64,000 nucleotides of DNA, from positions 95,828 through 159,827 of the forward strand of contig NZ_JAMXSF010000013.1 of assembly GCF_024124545.1 (NCBI RefSeq), given 5' to 3'. Position 1 is the first letter of the stretch. Every line of letters starts with the position of its first letter. Source of the stretch: Pseudoalteromonas sp. XMcav2-N. Lineage in GTDB: Bacteria > Pseudomonadota > Gammaproteobacteria > Enterobacterales > Alteromonadaceae. The notes beneath the pieces are model-generated. The model saw only the letters and a program-made list of their open reading frames with translations, was not told the DNA's origin and searched no databases. Both the position numbers and the translations under genes were made by a program. This document shows positions 1-9,129 of the stretch, one piece after another.

Positions 1-1335
1 TCCCAGAAGTTGTGCCAGGCCTTGCAGACACTCATCGTAATGCAGAACATCTTTCATGCCCTGCTGCAAGAAGGCGTTAATATTTGGCATCATATTAATA
101 GCCTGATCCAGCATTGGATCACTCCCCTGTTGATAGGCCCCTAACGTGATCATGTCTTTATTCTGCTGATACATGGAATACACCTGCTTGAGTACCCTGG
201 CCTGTTGCATATGACTGTCTGACACCACCTGAGGCATCACCCGGGAAATCGATTTCTCGATATCTATGGCCGGATAGTGGCCGCTGTCAGCGAGGTCACG
301 AGATAAAACAATATGACCATCAAGAATTGCACGCGCAGAGTCCGCGATCGGGTCCTGCATGTCATCCCCTTCACTCAGTACGGTGAAAAAGGCGGTAATG
401 GAGCCCTGTCCCTCACCTCCATTTCCCGCACGTTCAACCAACGCAGGCAGTTTGGCAAATACCGAAGGCGGATAACCTTTCGTTGCCGGAGGCTCTCCCA
501 CCGCCAGTGCGATTTCACGTTGCGCCATGGCGTAGCGAGTTACAGAGTCAAGCAACAAGAGTACGTTCAGCCCCTGATCTCGAAAGTATTCAGCAATTGT
601 GACTGCGCTCTCACACCCTTTCAGCCTCATCAACGGAGACGCATCGGCAGGTGCCGCGACCACCACGGAGCGACGCCGCCCTTCAACTCCCAGGATCTCG
701 TCGATGAACTCTTTAACTTCTCGTCCCCGCTCACCGACCAGCCCAACAACGATGACATCCGCTTCACTACCGCGTGTCATCATGCCAAGCAGGACTGATT
801 TACCAACACCACTGCCCGCAAACAAGCCCATCCGCTGCCCCTGGCCGACGGTCACAATAGAGTTAATTGCACGAACACCCACATCCATAGGCTCTTTGAT
901 CGGGCGTCTGGCCAATGGATTAATGGCTGACTGTGCAAATTTGAGGTGAGTTTCAGCCTCAATCGTGCCTAAGCCATCTAAGGGACGGCCAAGACCATCT
1001 ACGACTCGACCCAATAGACTCATACCTACAGGTAACCCCGCTTCTTTGATCTGCGGGATAACCCGGGCACCGGGTAACACGCCAGAGATATGATCGTTCG
1101 GCATCAGGTAAAGCGTATCCTGATTGAAGCCAATGACTTCGGCATCCACAAAGCCACGTATTGTTTCTATTTTACACTGACTGCCAACCGGTGCGTTGAG
1201 GCCCTTCGCCTCCAAGGTTAAGCCAACCACACGAGTCAGGCTGCCCGCCACCGCAACCCCATAGGGTTGAATGTGTTTTTGAAATTTTTGCAGGCGCTCC
1301 GCCAGTGGCTGCTCTGATGAACTGGATATTGTCAT
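1..1335 (-). CDS. fliI: Flagellar export ATPase FliI (C-terminus beyond window)
   Basis: FliI is the F1-beta-like ATPase that powers the flagellar type III export gate at the cytoplasmic base of the motor. The frame is open from an ATG at 1333-1335 to the window edge (445 codons). It encodes a Walker A motif GSGVGKS with the lysine at residue 179, a GERGREV segment and a [16 protein letters not shown]alker B region, all typical of FliI. Roughly the last few residues are cut off by the edge. The gene is separated from fliH by about 100 bases and has no strong Shine-Dalgarno sequence, so translation may depend on coupling or an alternative start. Partner FliH lies immediately upstream. Confidence 0.97.
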   Translation of the reverse strand, partial: MTISSSSEQPLAERLQKFQKHIQPYGVAVAGSLTRVVGLTLEAKGLNAPVGSQCKIETIRGFVDAEVIGFNQDTLYLMPNDHISGVLPGARVIPQIKEAGLPVGMSLLGRVVDGLGRPLDGLGTIEAETHLKFAQSAINPLARRPIKEPMDVGVRAINSIVTVGQGQRMGLFAGSGVGKSVLLGMMTRGSEADVIVVGLVGERGREVKEFIDEILGVEGRRRSVVVAAPADASPLMRLKGCESAVTIAEYFRDQGLNVLLLLDSVTRYAMAQREIALAVGEPPATKGYPPSVFAKLPALVERAGNGGEGQGSITAFFTVLSEGDDMQDPIADSARAILDGHIVLSRDLADSGHYPAIDIEKSISRVMPQVVSDSHMQQARVLKQVYSMYQQNKDMITLGAYQQGSDPMLDQAINMMPNINAFLQQGMKDVLHYDECLQGLAQLLG

Positions 1336-1437
1336 TTGCTATCAGTGAAAAATTGAGATAGTCCACTTATGCAAAAACCTAACCAACTTTTAGAAAGGAC
1401 GGTACCGCCACCAGCAGGTACCGAGTAATGAAAAGTG

Positions 1438-2253
1438 TTAAGGGTCTACACCACTGTCTTGTAAAAAGCTGCCCAGTACTTCGCTAATACGATTTTTCAG
1501 GCTCAAATCGATGGATGAGTCCGGCGTTCTGATGTGACACCCACCACGCTCAAGCGTTGGTTCGGGCACCAGCTGCCAATGCTGCTCGGCAATGGTTTCT
1601 TCCCCATAGGCTTCTTTCACTAACGCCAGATCTTCAGGGTGCAGATTAATCCGCATCTGAGTATCGTGTAGTGGCAGCGCATCAAGCCCCTTTTTCAAGG
1701 CTTGCAGAATAAGCTCGGGCCGGGTTTTAACTTGTTCGAAGATGACTTGCTCTGCCAATAAATTGACGAGCTGCAACAGTTGCTTTTCGGCGGCCTCGTC
1801 AATTTGTCGCAGCGGCTTTTGTGTCGCTTCCAGTAACGCAGACAGCGATTGAAGACGTTCTTCAATCAACGGTTTAGACTCTTCAATCCCCTGTTCCTTA
1901 CCGAGTGTCACGCCTTCTTTATAGCCCGCTTCTTTCCCTTCACTGACACCTTTGTCAAAGCCTTCAATATACCCCTGTTCGTGGCCTTGCTTCAGACCTT
2001 CTTCAAAGGCATCTTGTCTGATCTGCTCCAGCTCTTCCAGCGTGAGCATTGGGACTTCTTCTTCCTCAGGCTCAGGCGCAGTTTGTTGTACTTTGTGCTG
2101 ATAAAGCTCCTCAAGTGGCGTGCCCATTGCCGTGGAGCGCCCGGAATATTTACTTAAGTCTTCTTCTACATTAGGGATTGGCCAGTTTTCCAGCAACTCA
2201 TCTAATGCTTCGGAGCTGACCGGCTTGCCACGATATAGCTTTTTTTCCGCCAT
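1438..2253 (-). CDS. fliH: Flagellar assembly protein FliH
   Basis: FliH is the stator-like regulator that binds FliI and docks it to the C-ring and export gate. The 271-residue protein has an acidic N-terminal third. The middle segment (about residues 75-125) is rich in glycine spaced every four residues (GxxxG-type repeats), the hallmark of FliH helices. A conserved C-terminal half, related to the V-ATPase E subunit, includes LLAEQVIFEQVKTRPE. It sits 3 bases downstream of fliG and upstream of fliI in the standard order of the fliEFGHI operon. Confidence 0.95.
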   Translation of the reverse strand: MAEKKLYRGKPVSSEALDELLENWPIPNVEEDLSKYSGRSTAMGTPLEELYQHKVQQTAPEPEEEEVPMLTLEELEQIRQDAFEEGLKQGHEQGYIEGFDKGVSEGKEAGYKEGVTLGKEQGIEESKPLIEERLQSLSALLEATQKPLRQIDEAAEKQLLQLVNLLAEQVIFEQVKTRPELILQALKKGLDALPLHDTQMRINLHPEDLALVKEAYGEETIAEQHWQLVPEPTLERGGCHIRTPDSSIDLSLKNRISEVLGSFLQDSGVDP

Positions 2254-2256
2254 GGT

Positions 2257-3297
2257 TTACAGGAACTCCTCACCGCCACCGCCGCCAAGCATAACTTCAC
2301 CTGAGTCAGCAAGGCGTCGAGCCGTTGCCAGGATCTCTTTTTGCGCAGCTTCCACTTCACTGATCCGCACCGGTGGCATGGCTTCTAAATCATCCGCCAT
2401 CATCTCAGCCGCACGTTTAGACATGTTCTTCATAATCTTGTCTTTCAATGAATCGTCGGCGCCTTTGATGGCTTTCATCAGTACATCCTGTTGCACCTCA
2501 CGCAGAATCGCCTGAATACCGCGATCTTCCACATCCATGAGGTTTTCAAAGACAAACATCAGATCCTGAATTTGCTGCGACATCTCTTCATCATGTTCAC
2601 GGATAGAGTCCATCAGCTGACCTTCGATGTTGGTATCCAGGTAGTTCATGATATCCGCAGCGGCTTTCAGGCCACCCATTTTCGCAGCTTGCGCACCGGC
2701 CTGACCTGCGAACTGTTTCTCCATGATTTCATTCAGCTCCTGCAGTGCTGCTGGTTGTACTTCTTCGAGGTTAGCGATCCGCATTGTCAGATCGAGGCGA
2801 ACTTTCTCAGGGAACTGAGAGAGAATTTCAGCGGACTGCTCTGGTTCGAGATAAGACAATACAATCGTTTGGATCTGCGGGTGCTCATTACGAATAATGT
2901 TGGCAACCTGCTTGGAATCCATCCACTTCAGAGAATCCAGGCCTTTAGCGCCCGATCCCATCACAATCTGGTCGATCAGGCTGGCAGCTTTATCTTCGCC
3001 CAGTGCTGCAGTCAGTGCCTTCTTAATGAAGTCTTCTGACTGGAAGCCAATGGTACTGAAACTCTGAATTTGCTCGATAAACAGATTGTGGACCGCACTG
3101 ATTTTGGCCTGCGATAAGTCATCGAGTGCCGCCATTGCCATACCCACTTTTTGCACCTGTTTAGGTTCAAGGTGTTTCAGGATCTGGGCGGCATCTTCTT
3201 CCGTCAGGCTTAGTAGCAGGATGGCGGCCTTATCGACCCCATCCAGTTTGTCTACATCGAACGCCGGCGGCAGTTGTTTTTGTTCTTCATCACTCAT
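2257..3297 (-). CDS. fliG: Flagellar motor switch protein FliG
   Basis: FliG forms the top of the C-ring, bound to FliF, and receives torque from the stator. The 346-residue protein shows the FliG N-domain (DKAAILLLSLTEEDAAQIL), the middle-domain EHPQ motif (NEHPQIQTIVLSYL) and the C-terminal torque helix region with alternating charges (KAIKGADDSLKDKIMKNMSK). Length is normal. A short glycine run precedes the final EEFL. The start overlaps the end of fliF by 8 bases, so the two are probably translationally coupled. Confidence 0.97.
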   Translation of the reverse strand: MSDEEQKQLPPAFDVDKLDGVDKAAILLLSLTEEDAAQILKHLEPKQVQKVGMAMAALDDLSQAKISAVHNLFIEQIQSFSTIGFQSEDFIKKALTAALGEDKAASLIDQIVMGSGAKGLDSLKWMDSKQVANIIRNEHPQIQTIVLSYLEPEQSAEILSQFPEKVRLDLTMRIANLEEVQPAALQELNEIMEKQFAGQAGAQAAKMGGLKAAADIMNYLDTNIEGQLMDSIREHDEEMSQQIQDLMFVFENLMDVEDRGIQAILREVQQDVLMKAIKGADDSLKDKIMKNMSKRAAEMMADDLEAMPPVRISEVEAAQKEILATARRLADSGEVMLGGGGGEEFL

Positions 3298-5008
3298 CTT
3301 CGGTTAACCATGCTTTGACTACTTGAGAAGACAGCTCTGGCTCATTCGCAACCAGTGCACGGACAGCTTTAAGCAAATCTTCATCACCATGTAAGTCTGG
3401 CAATTGTAATGTACCATCGGAAGAGAAGCCAACTGCTGATTCATCAAAGTCATTGTTTAACATATCTAAAGTGCTGTCACCAAGGTCTACTCCAGAGGTT
3501 AGTGCATCTTCATCATATTCTTCAAGCGTATCTTCTGGGTAAATCAGGCGTTTCAGCATAGGTCTCACGACCGCCAGAATCAGCACTATGATAACCAACG
3601 CGCCCATAACCAGACGGATGGTTTTCATGAACCATTCCTGCTCCCAAAGGGGCAAGTCGCTTTCTTCCAAAATATTTTCACGTACAAACGGTACAGTCAC
3701 CACTTCCAGCGCGTCACCACGTTGCATATCAAAACCCACCCCACCCTGTAGCAAGCGACGAATGTTATTCAGCTCTTCCTGAGAACGCGGTGTCATAACC
3801 ATATTGCCCTCGGCATCGGGCTTATTCATGTAGTCCACAGCAACCGAAACACTGATGCGACGGATCACGCCGGTTTGTTGACGTTTATGTGAGATGGTGG
3901 TGTCCAGCTCGTAGTTACGTGTCGCTTCTTTGTGTATACGTGACGGGGTTGTGCCCGAGCCATTGCCTTGTCCGGCTACTTCTGGAATATTTGAGTTCAC
4001 CGGAGGCTGGTTCGTTAGCGCACCAGGGATCCCCACCGCCAGGCCACCCACATTGTTCTCTTCAAACGTGGTTTCACTGCGTACCGCGGGCAAATCCGGG
4101 TTAAAGCGTTTCTGAGTTTCTTCTATCGCGCTGAAGTCCATGGTCAGGTCAACCTGTGCGGTATACTTACCCAAACCGACAACAGGGATCATGATACTGT
4201 CGATTTTTTCCAGGTATTCCTGTTCACGCTTACGCTCTATCTCATATTCTTTGCGAGAACGTGCTGCCAGAGAATCCTGAGAGCCAGAGTTAAGCAAACG
4301 ACCATTCTGATCTGTCACAGTGACACGTGCCGGTGTTAACCCCTGTACCGCAGACGCAACGATATCAACAATTGAATCTACTTCTTCACTATCCAGTGTC
4401 CGACCTCGTTTAAGCGTCACGACTACAGTCGCTGACGGCTGTTTTTCACGTCGTGCAAATACATTCTCTTTCGGAATAGCCAGCAGAACTTTAGCGCGGT
4501 TAATGTCCTGCAGTTCTTCAATGGTGCGGGCCAGTTGTTGTTCACGGCTGTGCTTAAGACGTTCACGCTCCAAACGTTGACTCACACCAAAGCCCATATC
4601 CTGCATCAGAATATCGGTGCCACTGCTAGGTGCCTGGCTAAACCCGTCACGGGCCATTCTCAGCTTGATATCCTGATAATCTGACTCAGCCACCATGATG
4701 GTGTTGCCATCCAGTTCATACTCAATTTTCTGTGCATCCAGAAAGTCCAGGGTCTGAACCAGCTCTTCGGTAGGATATTGACCTAATGGACGCATATCTG
4801 GCTGACGTGCCCAGATAATGATAAAAATCGCGATTGCCAGACAGATGGCCAGTGCGATCACCAAAGTAACCTGGCGGAGCATATCAACACCGCTCAAAGC
4901 ACTAAAGTAGCCCGATTTTTGCTCTTGTTGCGTATCTGCTTCGCCACCTGCGCCGGGAACTGTTTGTCCATCAGCAAGTGCCAGATCGGTTGATTGATTA
5001 GTAGCCAC
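3290..5008 (-). CDS. fliF: Flagellar MS-ring protein FliF
   Basis: FliF builds the MS-ring in the inner membrane, the base on which rod, C-ring and export gate assemble. The 572-residue protein has a transmembrane helix at about residues 48-68, a YscJ/FliF periplasmic ring domain with the QQLARTIEELQDINRAKVLL motif, and a second transmembrane helix near residue 470. A C-terminal FliG-binding tail ends in VVKAWLTEDE. The start is GTG, with a GGAGAG ribosome-binding site eight bases upstream. It follows fliE by 23 bases in the same operon. Confidence 0.97.
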   Translation of the reverse strand: MATNQSTDLALADGQTVPGAGGEADTQQEQKSGYFSALSGVDMLRQVTLVIALAICLAIAIFIIIWARQPDMRPLGQYPTEELVQTLDFLDAQKIEYELDGNTIMVAESDYQDIKLRMARDGFSQAPSSGTDILMQDMGFGVSQRLERERLKHSREQQLARTIEELQDINRAKVLLAIPKENVFARREKQPSATVVVTLKRGRTLDSEEVDSIVDIVASAVQGLTPARVTVTDQNGRLLNSGSQDSLAARSRKEYEIERKREQEYLEKIDSIMIPVVGLGKYTAQVDLTMDFSAIEETQKRFNPDLPAVRSETTFEENNVGGLAVGIPGALTNQPPVNSNIPEVAGQGNGSGTTPSRIHKEATRNYELDTTISHKRQQTGVIRRISVSVAVDYMNKPDAEGNMVMTPRSQEELNNIRRLLQGGVGFDMQRGDALEVVTVPFVRENILEESDLPLWEQEWFMKTIRLVMGALVIIVLILAVVRPMLKRLIYPEDTLEEYDEDALTSGVDLGDSTLDMLNNDFDESAVGFSSDGTLQLPDLHGDEDLLKAVRALVANEPELSSQVVKAWLTEDE

Positions 5009-5031
5009 GATTACTCTCCGCTAAACTCTGA

Positions 5032-5373
5032 TTATACTGGCATGCTCATGATGTCTTTATAAGCTTCTATCAGCTTATTTCTGACCTGTACTGTAGCATC
5101 AAATGCCACCGAAGATTTGTTCTTGGCAATCATTGCTTCAGCCAGTGAAACACTGCGGTCGCCCATTTCAACAGCAGTCACCTTTTCTTTAGCGTCACGC
5201 TGTAATCCAGCTACGGTATTAAGTGCATCGCTGAGTAAGTCACCAAACTGGGCGCTTGACGTAGCAGCTGTTGCCTGAACTGGCAGCTTATTCGGATCCT
5301 GTGGTCTTACGCGGCCGGCTTCTGAGGCCATTGCCTGCATTTCCTGATAAAGCCCGGTAGATTGAATTTTCAT
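5032..5373 (-). CDS. fliE: Flagellar hook-basal body protein FliE
   Basis: FliE is the small adaptor joining the MS-ring to the proximal rod. The chosen ATG (5371-5373) gives 113 residues starting MKIQSTGLYQEMQAM, the usual FliE length. It contains the conserved C-terminal segment MIAKNKSSVAFDATVQVRNK and ends KDIMSMPV. The reading frame extends further upstream to 5451, but that start would lie upstream of the sigma-54 promoter at 5413-5429 and its predicted transcription start near 5402, so it is rejected. It is the first gene of the fliEFGHI operon. Confidence 0.95.
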   Translation of the reverse strand: MKIQSTGLYQEMQAMASEAGRVRPQDPNKLPVQATAATSSAQFGDLLSDALNTVAGLQRDAKEKVTAVEMGDRSVSLAEAMIAKNKSSVAFDATVQVRNKLIEAYKDIMSMPV

Positions 5374-5412
5374 GGTCTGGCTCACTTTGTGAGTTATACA
5401 TACCTCTAACAA

Positions 5413-5429
5413 AGCATAAAGCGTGCCAA
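5413..5429 (-). promoter_or_regulatory. Sigma-54 promoter of the fliE operon
   Basis: On the minus strand the site reads TTGGCACGCTTTATGCT: a perfect -24 box, 10 bases between GG and GC, and a good -12 box. The predicted transcription start is near 5402, giving a leader of about 29 bases to the fliE ATG. By analogy with Vibrio class II promoters, FlrA would be the activator (inference). Confidence 0.88.
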
Positions 5430-5515
5430 TTATAACTTCATTATATTTCAACTAGTTAAGTTGATTTTTGGAAGGTCGATTTTTTGACAGTAGGATAGTT
5501 CTGCGATCGGATCAT

Positions 5516-5565
5516 CAAAAACCCCCTTTATCCGGACATATCAAATGCCCGGATATAAGGGGTTT
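5516..5565 (-). terminator. Intrinsic terminator after flrC
   Basis: Long hairpin whose arms (about 5519-5535 and 5549-5565) pair over about 16 bases with minor mismatch, followed on the minus strand by a T-run. It separates the flrBC transcript from the fliE promoter. Confidence 0.85.
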
Positions 5566-5568
5566 CAC

Positions 5569-6981
5569 TCAGGCTGGAACAGGTAACCCCAGGTCACGCA
5601 TTCTGGCGAGTTTGTAGCGAAGCGTTCTGGGGCTGATCCCCAACAGCTCAGCGACGTCCTTACGCTTGCCATTACACCGGGAAAGTGTATCCAGAATAAT
5701 TTGATGCTCTTTGTCCTGAAGCTCTTCTTTATAATTGAGCCCCTCAGCATCGTCATTATTCACATTAATGGCAATCGAACTGACCTCTTCAGCATCGTTG
5801 CGCACAGGTGTGAGAACCTGATCAACTGGCTGCTGCGGTGTACTCACTGATCGCGGTGAAAAGTTCTCAATAAAAATGTCGTCAGCAGTGATCTCTGTTC
5901 CCTGTTGCAAAATCAAGGCTCGTTGCACCACGTTATCCAGCTCTCTGACGTTACCCGGCCAACGATGACTGAGCAATTTATCCTGCGCGCTCTGTGATAA
6001 TACAGGAGTCAATTTGCCGGATTTGTCACAGTGACGCTGTAACAGGTGCTCAGCTAGCGGGACAATATCCCCACCACGCTCCGCAAGAGGCAGCCAGGTC
6101 AGAGGAAAGACATTCAAACGATAGTATAGGTCTTCGCGAAAGACGCCATCATTAACGGCTTCTTTAAGATCTCGGTTACTGGTCGCCAATACTCTGACAT
6201 CCAGCTCAATGGTCTTTCTGCCCCCAAGACGTTCTACTTCCCTTTCCTGTAATACCCGCAACAATTTAGCTTGTAAGCCCAGATCCATTTCAGTGATTTC
6301 ATCAAGGAGTATAGTGCCCTTTTGTGCTTGCTCAAACTTGCCTGGGCAAGCTGCAATAGCGCCAGTAAATGCCCCTTTTTCGTAGCCAAACAATGTTGCT
6401 TCAAGCATATTCTCCGGGATAGCGGCACAGTTAATTGCCACAAAAGGCTGTTCTGCACGATCCGAGCGGTCGTGAATATAGCGCGCGAGTACTTCTTTAC
6501 CTGAACCGCTTGGGCCCAGCACCATCACACTGGCATCAGAGCGCGCTACTTTCTTAGCTAACTCAAGCAACTCCAGGCTTTTACTGTCAGCAACCACCGG
6601 GCCGTCGGTTTCTTTCTCTTTCTCCGGCATATAACGGCTGACCATGTTAAGTAATACCTCAGGTGCAAATGGCTTAGCCATGTAGTCAATCGCTCCCAGG
6701 CGCATGGCTTCAACCGCGTCATCTATTGTGGCATAAGCAGTCATCATCAACACAGGTAGCTCAGGGTAATTAAGTTTCACCGTTCTGAGCAGATCCAGGC
6801 CACTCATGGCCCCCATTTGCACATCGCTGACCAACAGGGAAAATACCTGCTCTTTTAACAGTATGACTGCCTGTTCAGCGCTATCGGCTTCGACGCACTC
6901 AAACCCTGACATTTCAAGGGTGTCTATCAGTGCTTCACGCAACCCGGCATCGTCTTCGACAACCAAAATTTTGTTGCTCAT
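5569..6981 (-). CDS. flrC: Sigma-54-dependent response regulator FlrC/FleR
   Basis: FlrC is the NtrC-type activator of class III flagellar genes (hook, rod, flagellin) after phosphorylation by FlrB. The 470-residue protein has a receiver domain with the acidic pair D10-D11 and phospho-acceptor D53. An AAA+ domain follows, with Walker A GPSGSGKE (156-163) and the sigma-54 contact loop GAFTGA, and then a Fis-type helix-turn-helix at the C-terminus (VAELLGISPRTLRYKL). Its start overlaps the flrB stop by four bases (ATGA), so the pair is co-translated. The several sigma-54 promoters in the right arm are its probable targets. Confidence 0.95.
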   Translation of the reverse strand: MSNKILVVEDDAGLREALIDTLEMSGFECVEADSAEQAVILLKEQVFSLLVSDVQMGAMSGLDLLRTVKLNYPELPVLMMTAYATIDDAVEAMRLGAIDYMAKPFAPEVLLNMVSRYMPEKEKETDGPVVADSKSLELLELAKKVARSDASVMVLGPSGSGKEVLARYIHDRSDRAEQPFVAINCAAIPENMLEATLFGYEKGAFTGAIAACPGKFEQAQKGTILLDEITEMDLGLQAKLLRVLQEREVERLGGRKTIELDVRVLATSNRDLKEAVNDGVFREDLYYRLNVFPLTWLPLAERGGDIVPLAEHLLQRHCDKSGKLTPVLSQSAQDKLLSHRWPGNVRELDNVVQRALILQQGTEITADDIFIENFSPRSVSTPQQPVDQVLTPVRNDAEEVSSIAINVNNDDAEGLNYKEELQDKEHQIILDTLSRCNGKRKDVAELLGISPRTLRYKLARMRDLGLPVPA

Positions 6982-8090
6982 ACGGCCTCCTGTAATGATG
7001 AATGTTCGCTGGAAATAGGCAGTAACATGCTAAAACATGCTCCTCCACTTTCATTGTTCTTGACGTCAACCCTACCTTTGTGAGAATGGGCGACCGAGTT
7101 CACAACGGCTAACCCCAGACCAGTGCCCTGAGATTTAGTTGTATAAAAAGGTTCAAATAATTTGCTTGCCTGATTCAGGTCAACACCAGGGCCATTATCG
7201 GAAACACTGATGCGGACAGTGTCTGTGCCAGACTCACGCTTGGCACAAATTTCAATTTTGGCACCCGCTCCAATATGCTGAACACTGTTATGGATCAGAT
7301 TTTGAATTGCACTGGCCAGCGCTGTTTTATTGCCCAGAATTTCGATATCTGGCTCAGGTAGTTCAACGGACAACTGTGCTTTGTGCAGTAGCACCATTGC
7401 ATCAGCCCCCGCTTTGACCTCACTTAGCAATTGCTGCATTGAAACACGCTCAATCACCTGTTGCTCACCACTTTTTGCGAACAACAACATATCATTGACC
7501 TGATTTTCAAGGTCTTTCAAGCGAGACATCAACTTAGTGTGGAATTTATCTCGTGATTGAGCTGGCAGTTTACTGCTGCCCAAATTGGCGCCATACAGCA
7601 TGGCCGCAGACAAAGGCGTGCGCACCTGATGAGCCAAAGAGGCAACCATCTTGCCCAGCGCACTCAGGCGCTGCATATGTGCAACACGTGCCTGCAGGCG
7701 TCGTGTTTCCGTCAGATCCGTCATCAGTATCAACTGACCAGGTTCTGGCGTCAGTGCTGTAATATCCAGCTTGATAAGACGCCCGTCTTTAAGCGAGACT
7801 TCATGGCCATCATCCTGCTGTGGACTAAAAGAGCGCTGGATAATACTGAACCACTTTTCGCCTTCCAGTGGTTCACCCAGCATATCAATTGCTATTTGAT
7901 TCGCCTTGGCTATCATGCCCTGACCATCCAGTACCACCACACCCGCAGGCATGGTGTCAACCAGATGACCCAACCAGCTGGCCTGCTGACGCAGATCGCT
8001 CAGCTCACCCATGTAGGCTTCTTGCAGCAGACAGGGATTGTACTGGGTCGTTGGCACAAATTGTGGATTAATCACTTTTGCTAATGCCAT
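6978..8090 (-). CDS. flrB: Flagellar sensor histidine kinase FlrB/FleS
   Basis: Cytoplasmic histidine kinase that phosphorylates FlrC. No membrane segments are seen in the 370 residues. An N-terminal PAS domain (about 35-120) precedes the HisKA helix with LAHQVRTPL, phospho-acceptor H154, and a HATPase domain with SDNGPGV and GTGLGLAVV. The chosen ATG lies 24 bases after the predicted start of a sigma-54 transcript, which supports it. It is first in the flrBC operon. Confidence 0.94.
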   Translation of the reverse strand: MALAKVINPQFVPTTQYNPCLLQEAYMGELSDLRQQASWLGHLVDTMPAGVVVLDGQGMIAKANQIAIDMLGEPLEGEKWFSIIQRSFSPQQDDGHEVSLKDGRLIKLDITALTPEPGQLILMTDLTETRRLQARVAHMQRLSALGKMVASLAHQVRTPLSAAMLYGANLGSSKLPAQSRDKFHTKLMSRLKDLENQVNDMLLFAKSGEQQVIERVSMQQLLSEVKAGADAMVLLHKAQLSVELPEPDIEILGNKTALASAIQNLIHNSVQHIGAGAKIEICAKRESGTDTVRISVSDNGPGVDLNQASKLFEPFYTTKSQGTGLGLAVVNSVAHSHKGRVDVKNNESGGACFSMLLPISSEHSSLQEAV

Positions 8091-8124
8091 GATATTGCTC
8101 TCTTAAACCTAGATACTTGTAAAA

Positions 8125-8141
8125 AGCAATTGATGTGCCAA
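8125..8141 (-). promoter_or_regulatory. Sigma-54 promoter of flrBC
   Basis: Minus-strand sequence TTGGCACATCAATTGCT has a near-perfect -24/-12 pair with 10 bases between GG and GC. The predicted start is near 8114, giving a short leader before flrB. It fits FlrA-dependent expression of flrBC as in Vibrio (known there, inferred here). Confidence 0.88.
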
Positions 8142-8272
8142 CTTTATTTTCTTTTAAATTCAGCAAATTACGCAAAAAAAACACCTTCAAAAGTTTGACG
8201 CTGTTTATTTGTACAGCACTTCAATATACGCTAAACTGGTACATGTACATCACCTAACTTACGGAAAATATC

Positions 8273-8887
8273 ATGCGCACACGCTGTCACTGGGTTGATT
8301 TAAGTAAGCCGGATTACGTGGCTTACCATGACGATGAATGGGGAAAGCCAGTCCTTGAAGACATTAAATTGTTCGAGTTTATTACATTGGAATCAGCACA
8401 GGCAGGCCTGAGCTGGTACACCATTTTGAAAAAGCGCGACAACTACCGGGCGGCTTTTCATCAATTTGACCCGCATATGGTTGCCGCAATGACTGAAGAG
8501 GACGTCATTAAGTTGATGGATAATGCAGGGATCATTCGTAACAAGCTAAAAATTCAGGCAACAATCAATAACGCCAAGCGGTTTATTGAGATACAACAAG
8601 AATTTGGCAGCTTTGCATACTACCAGTGGCAGTTTGTTGATTTTACGCCGATCGTAAGCACGATCCACAGTCCTGAAGATTATCAGGCAACCACAGAGAT
8701 AAGCACACAATTTGCTAAAGATTTAAAAAAGCGTGGCTTCAAGTTTCTTGGACCTACCACCGTTTATGCCCATATGCAGGCCTGCGGCATGGTCAATGAC
8801 CATCACGAAGACTGCTTTTGCAAAGCACCTATTATAGAGGCATGTCAGCAGTTGGATATTAAAGCGAAGCTGAGTACTCAAAAGTAG
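8273..8887 (+). CDS. tag: DNA-3-methyladenine glycosylase I (Tag)
   Basis: Tag removes 3-methyladenine from alkylated DNA in base-excision repair. The 204-residue protein begins RCHWV and carries the family zinc-snap ligands: C5, H19 and a C-terminal HEDCFC. It also has the YHDDEWGKP and SWYTILKKRDNYRAAF segments of the active site. It is transcribed opposite to its flagellar neighbours and sits divergently from flrB. Nothing suggests a flagellar role, so it is a bystander gene in the locus. Confidence 0.95.
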   Translation: MRTRCHWVDLSKPDYVAYHDDEWGKPVLEDIKLFEFITLESAQAGLSWYTILKKRDNYRAAFHQFDPHMVAAMTEEDVIKLMDNAGIIRNKLKIQATINNAKRFIEIQQEFGSFAYYQWQFVDFTPIVSTIHSPEDYQATTEISTQFAKDLKKRGFKFLGPTTVYAHMQACGMVNDHHEDCFCKAPIIEACQQLDIKAKLSTQK

Positions 8888-9081
8888 CATACATCAGTGT
8901 AACTTATGTCAATTTCACTGAATACCTGTTCGATTTGAAGGAGCAAATATGCCGCAAACGAGGTTAAAAGTTTCGTTAGAAGAATTGGTATTAATTTAAA
9001 ACAAAAACACCGGATGATATTTACTTTTTCGCCCTGGCCACCCGACCAGAAAAATCGGCAGGCAGCATTTCCAAGACCATG

Positions 9082-9108
9082 AAAAACGGCGCTATAGAAG
9101 CGCCGTTT
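9082..9108 (-). terminator. Intrinsic terminator after flrA
   Basis: Nine-base perfect stem AAACGGCGC/GCGCCGTTT with a seven-base loop and a T-run on the minus strand, placed 22 bases after the flrA stop. The remaining stretch back to tag (8888-9081) shows no gene or clear site. Confidence 0.87.
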
Positions 9109-9129
9109 CTCAGTGTGTTACGATTATTT

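Noticed and set aside
1394..1427. GGTACC pair between fliI and fliH as a terminator
   Set aside because: Weak stem of two palindromic hexamers without a T-run in a co-directional operon gap.
5374..5451. Longer fliE start giving 139 residues
   Set aside because: It would begin upstream of the sigma-54 promoter and its predicted start, and adds sequence unlike FliE.
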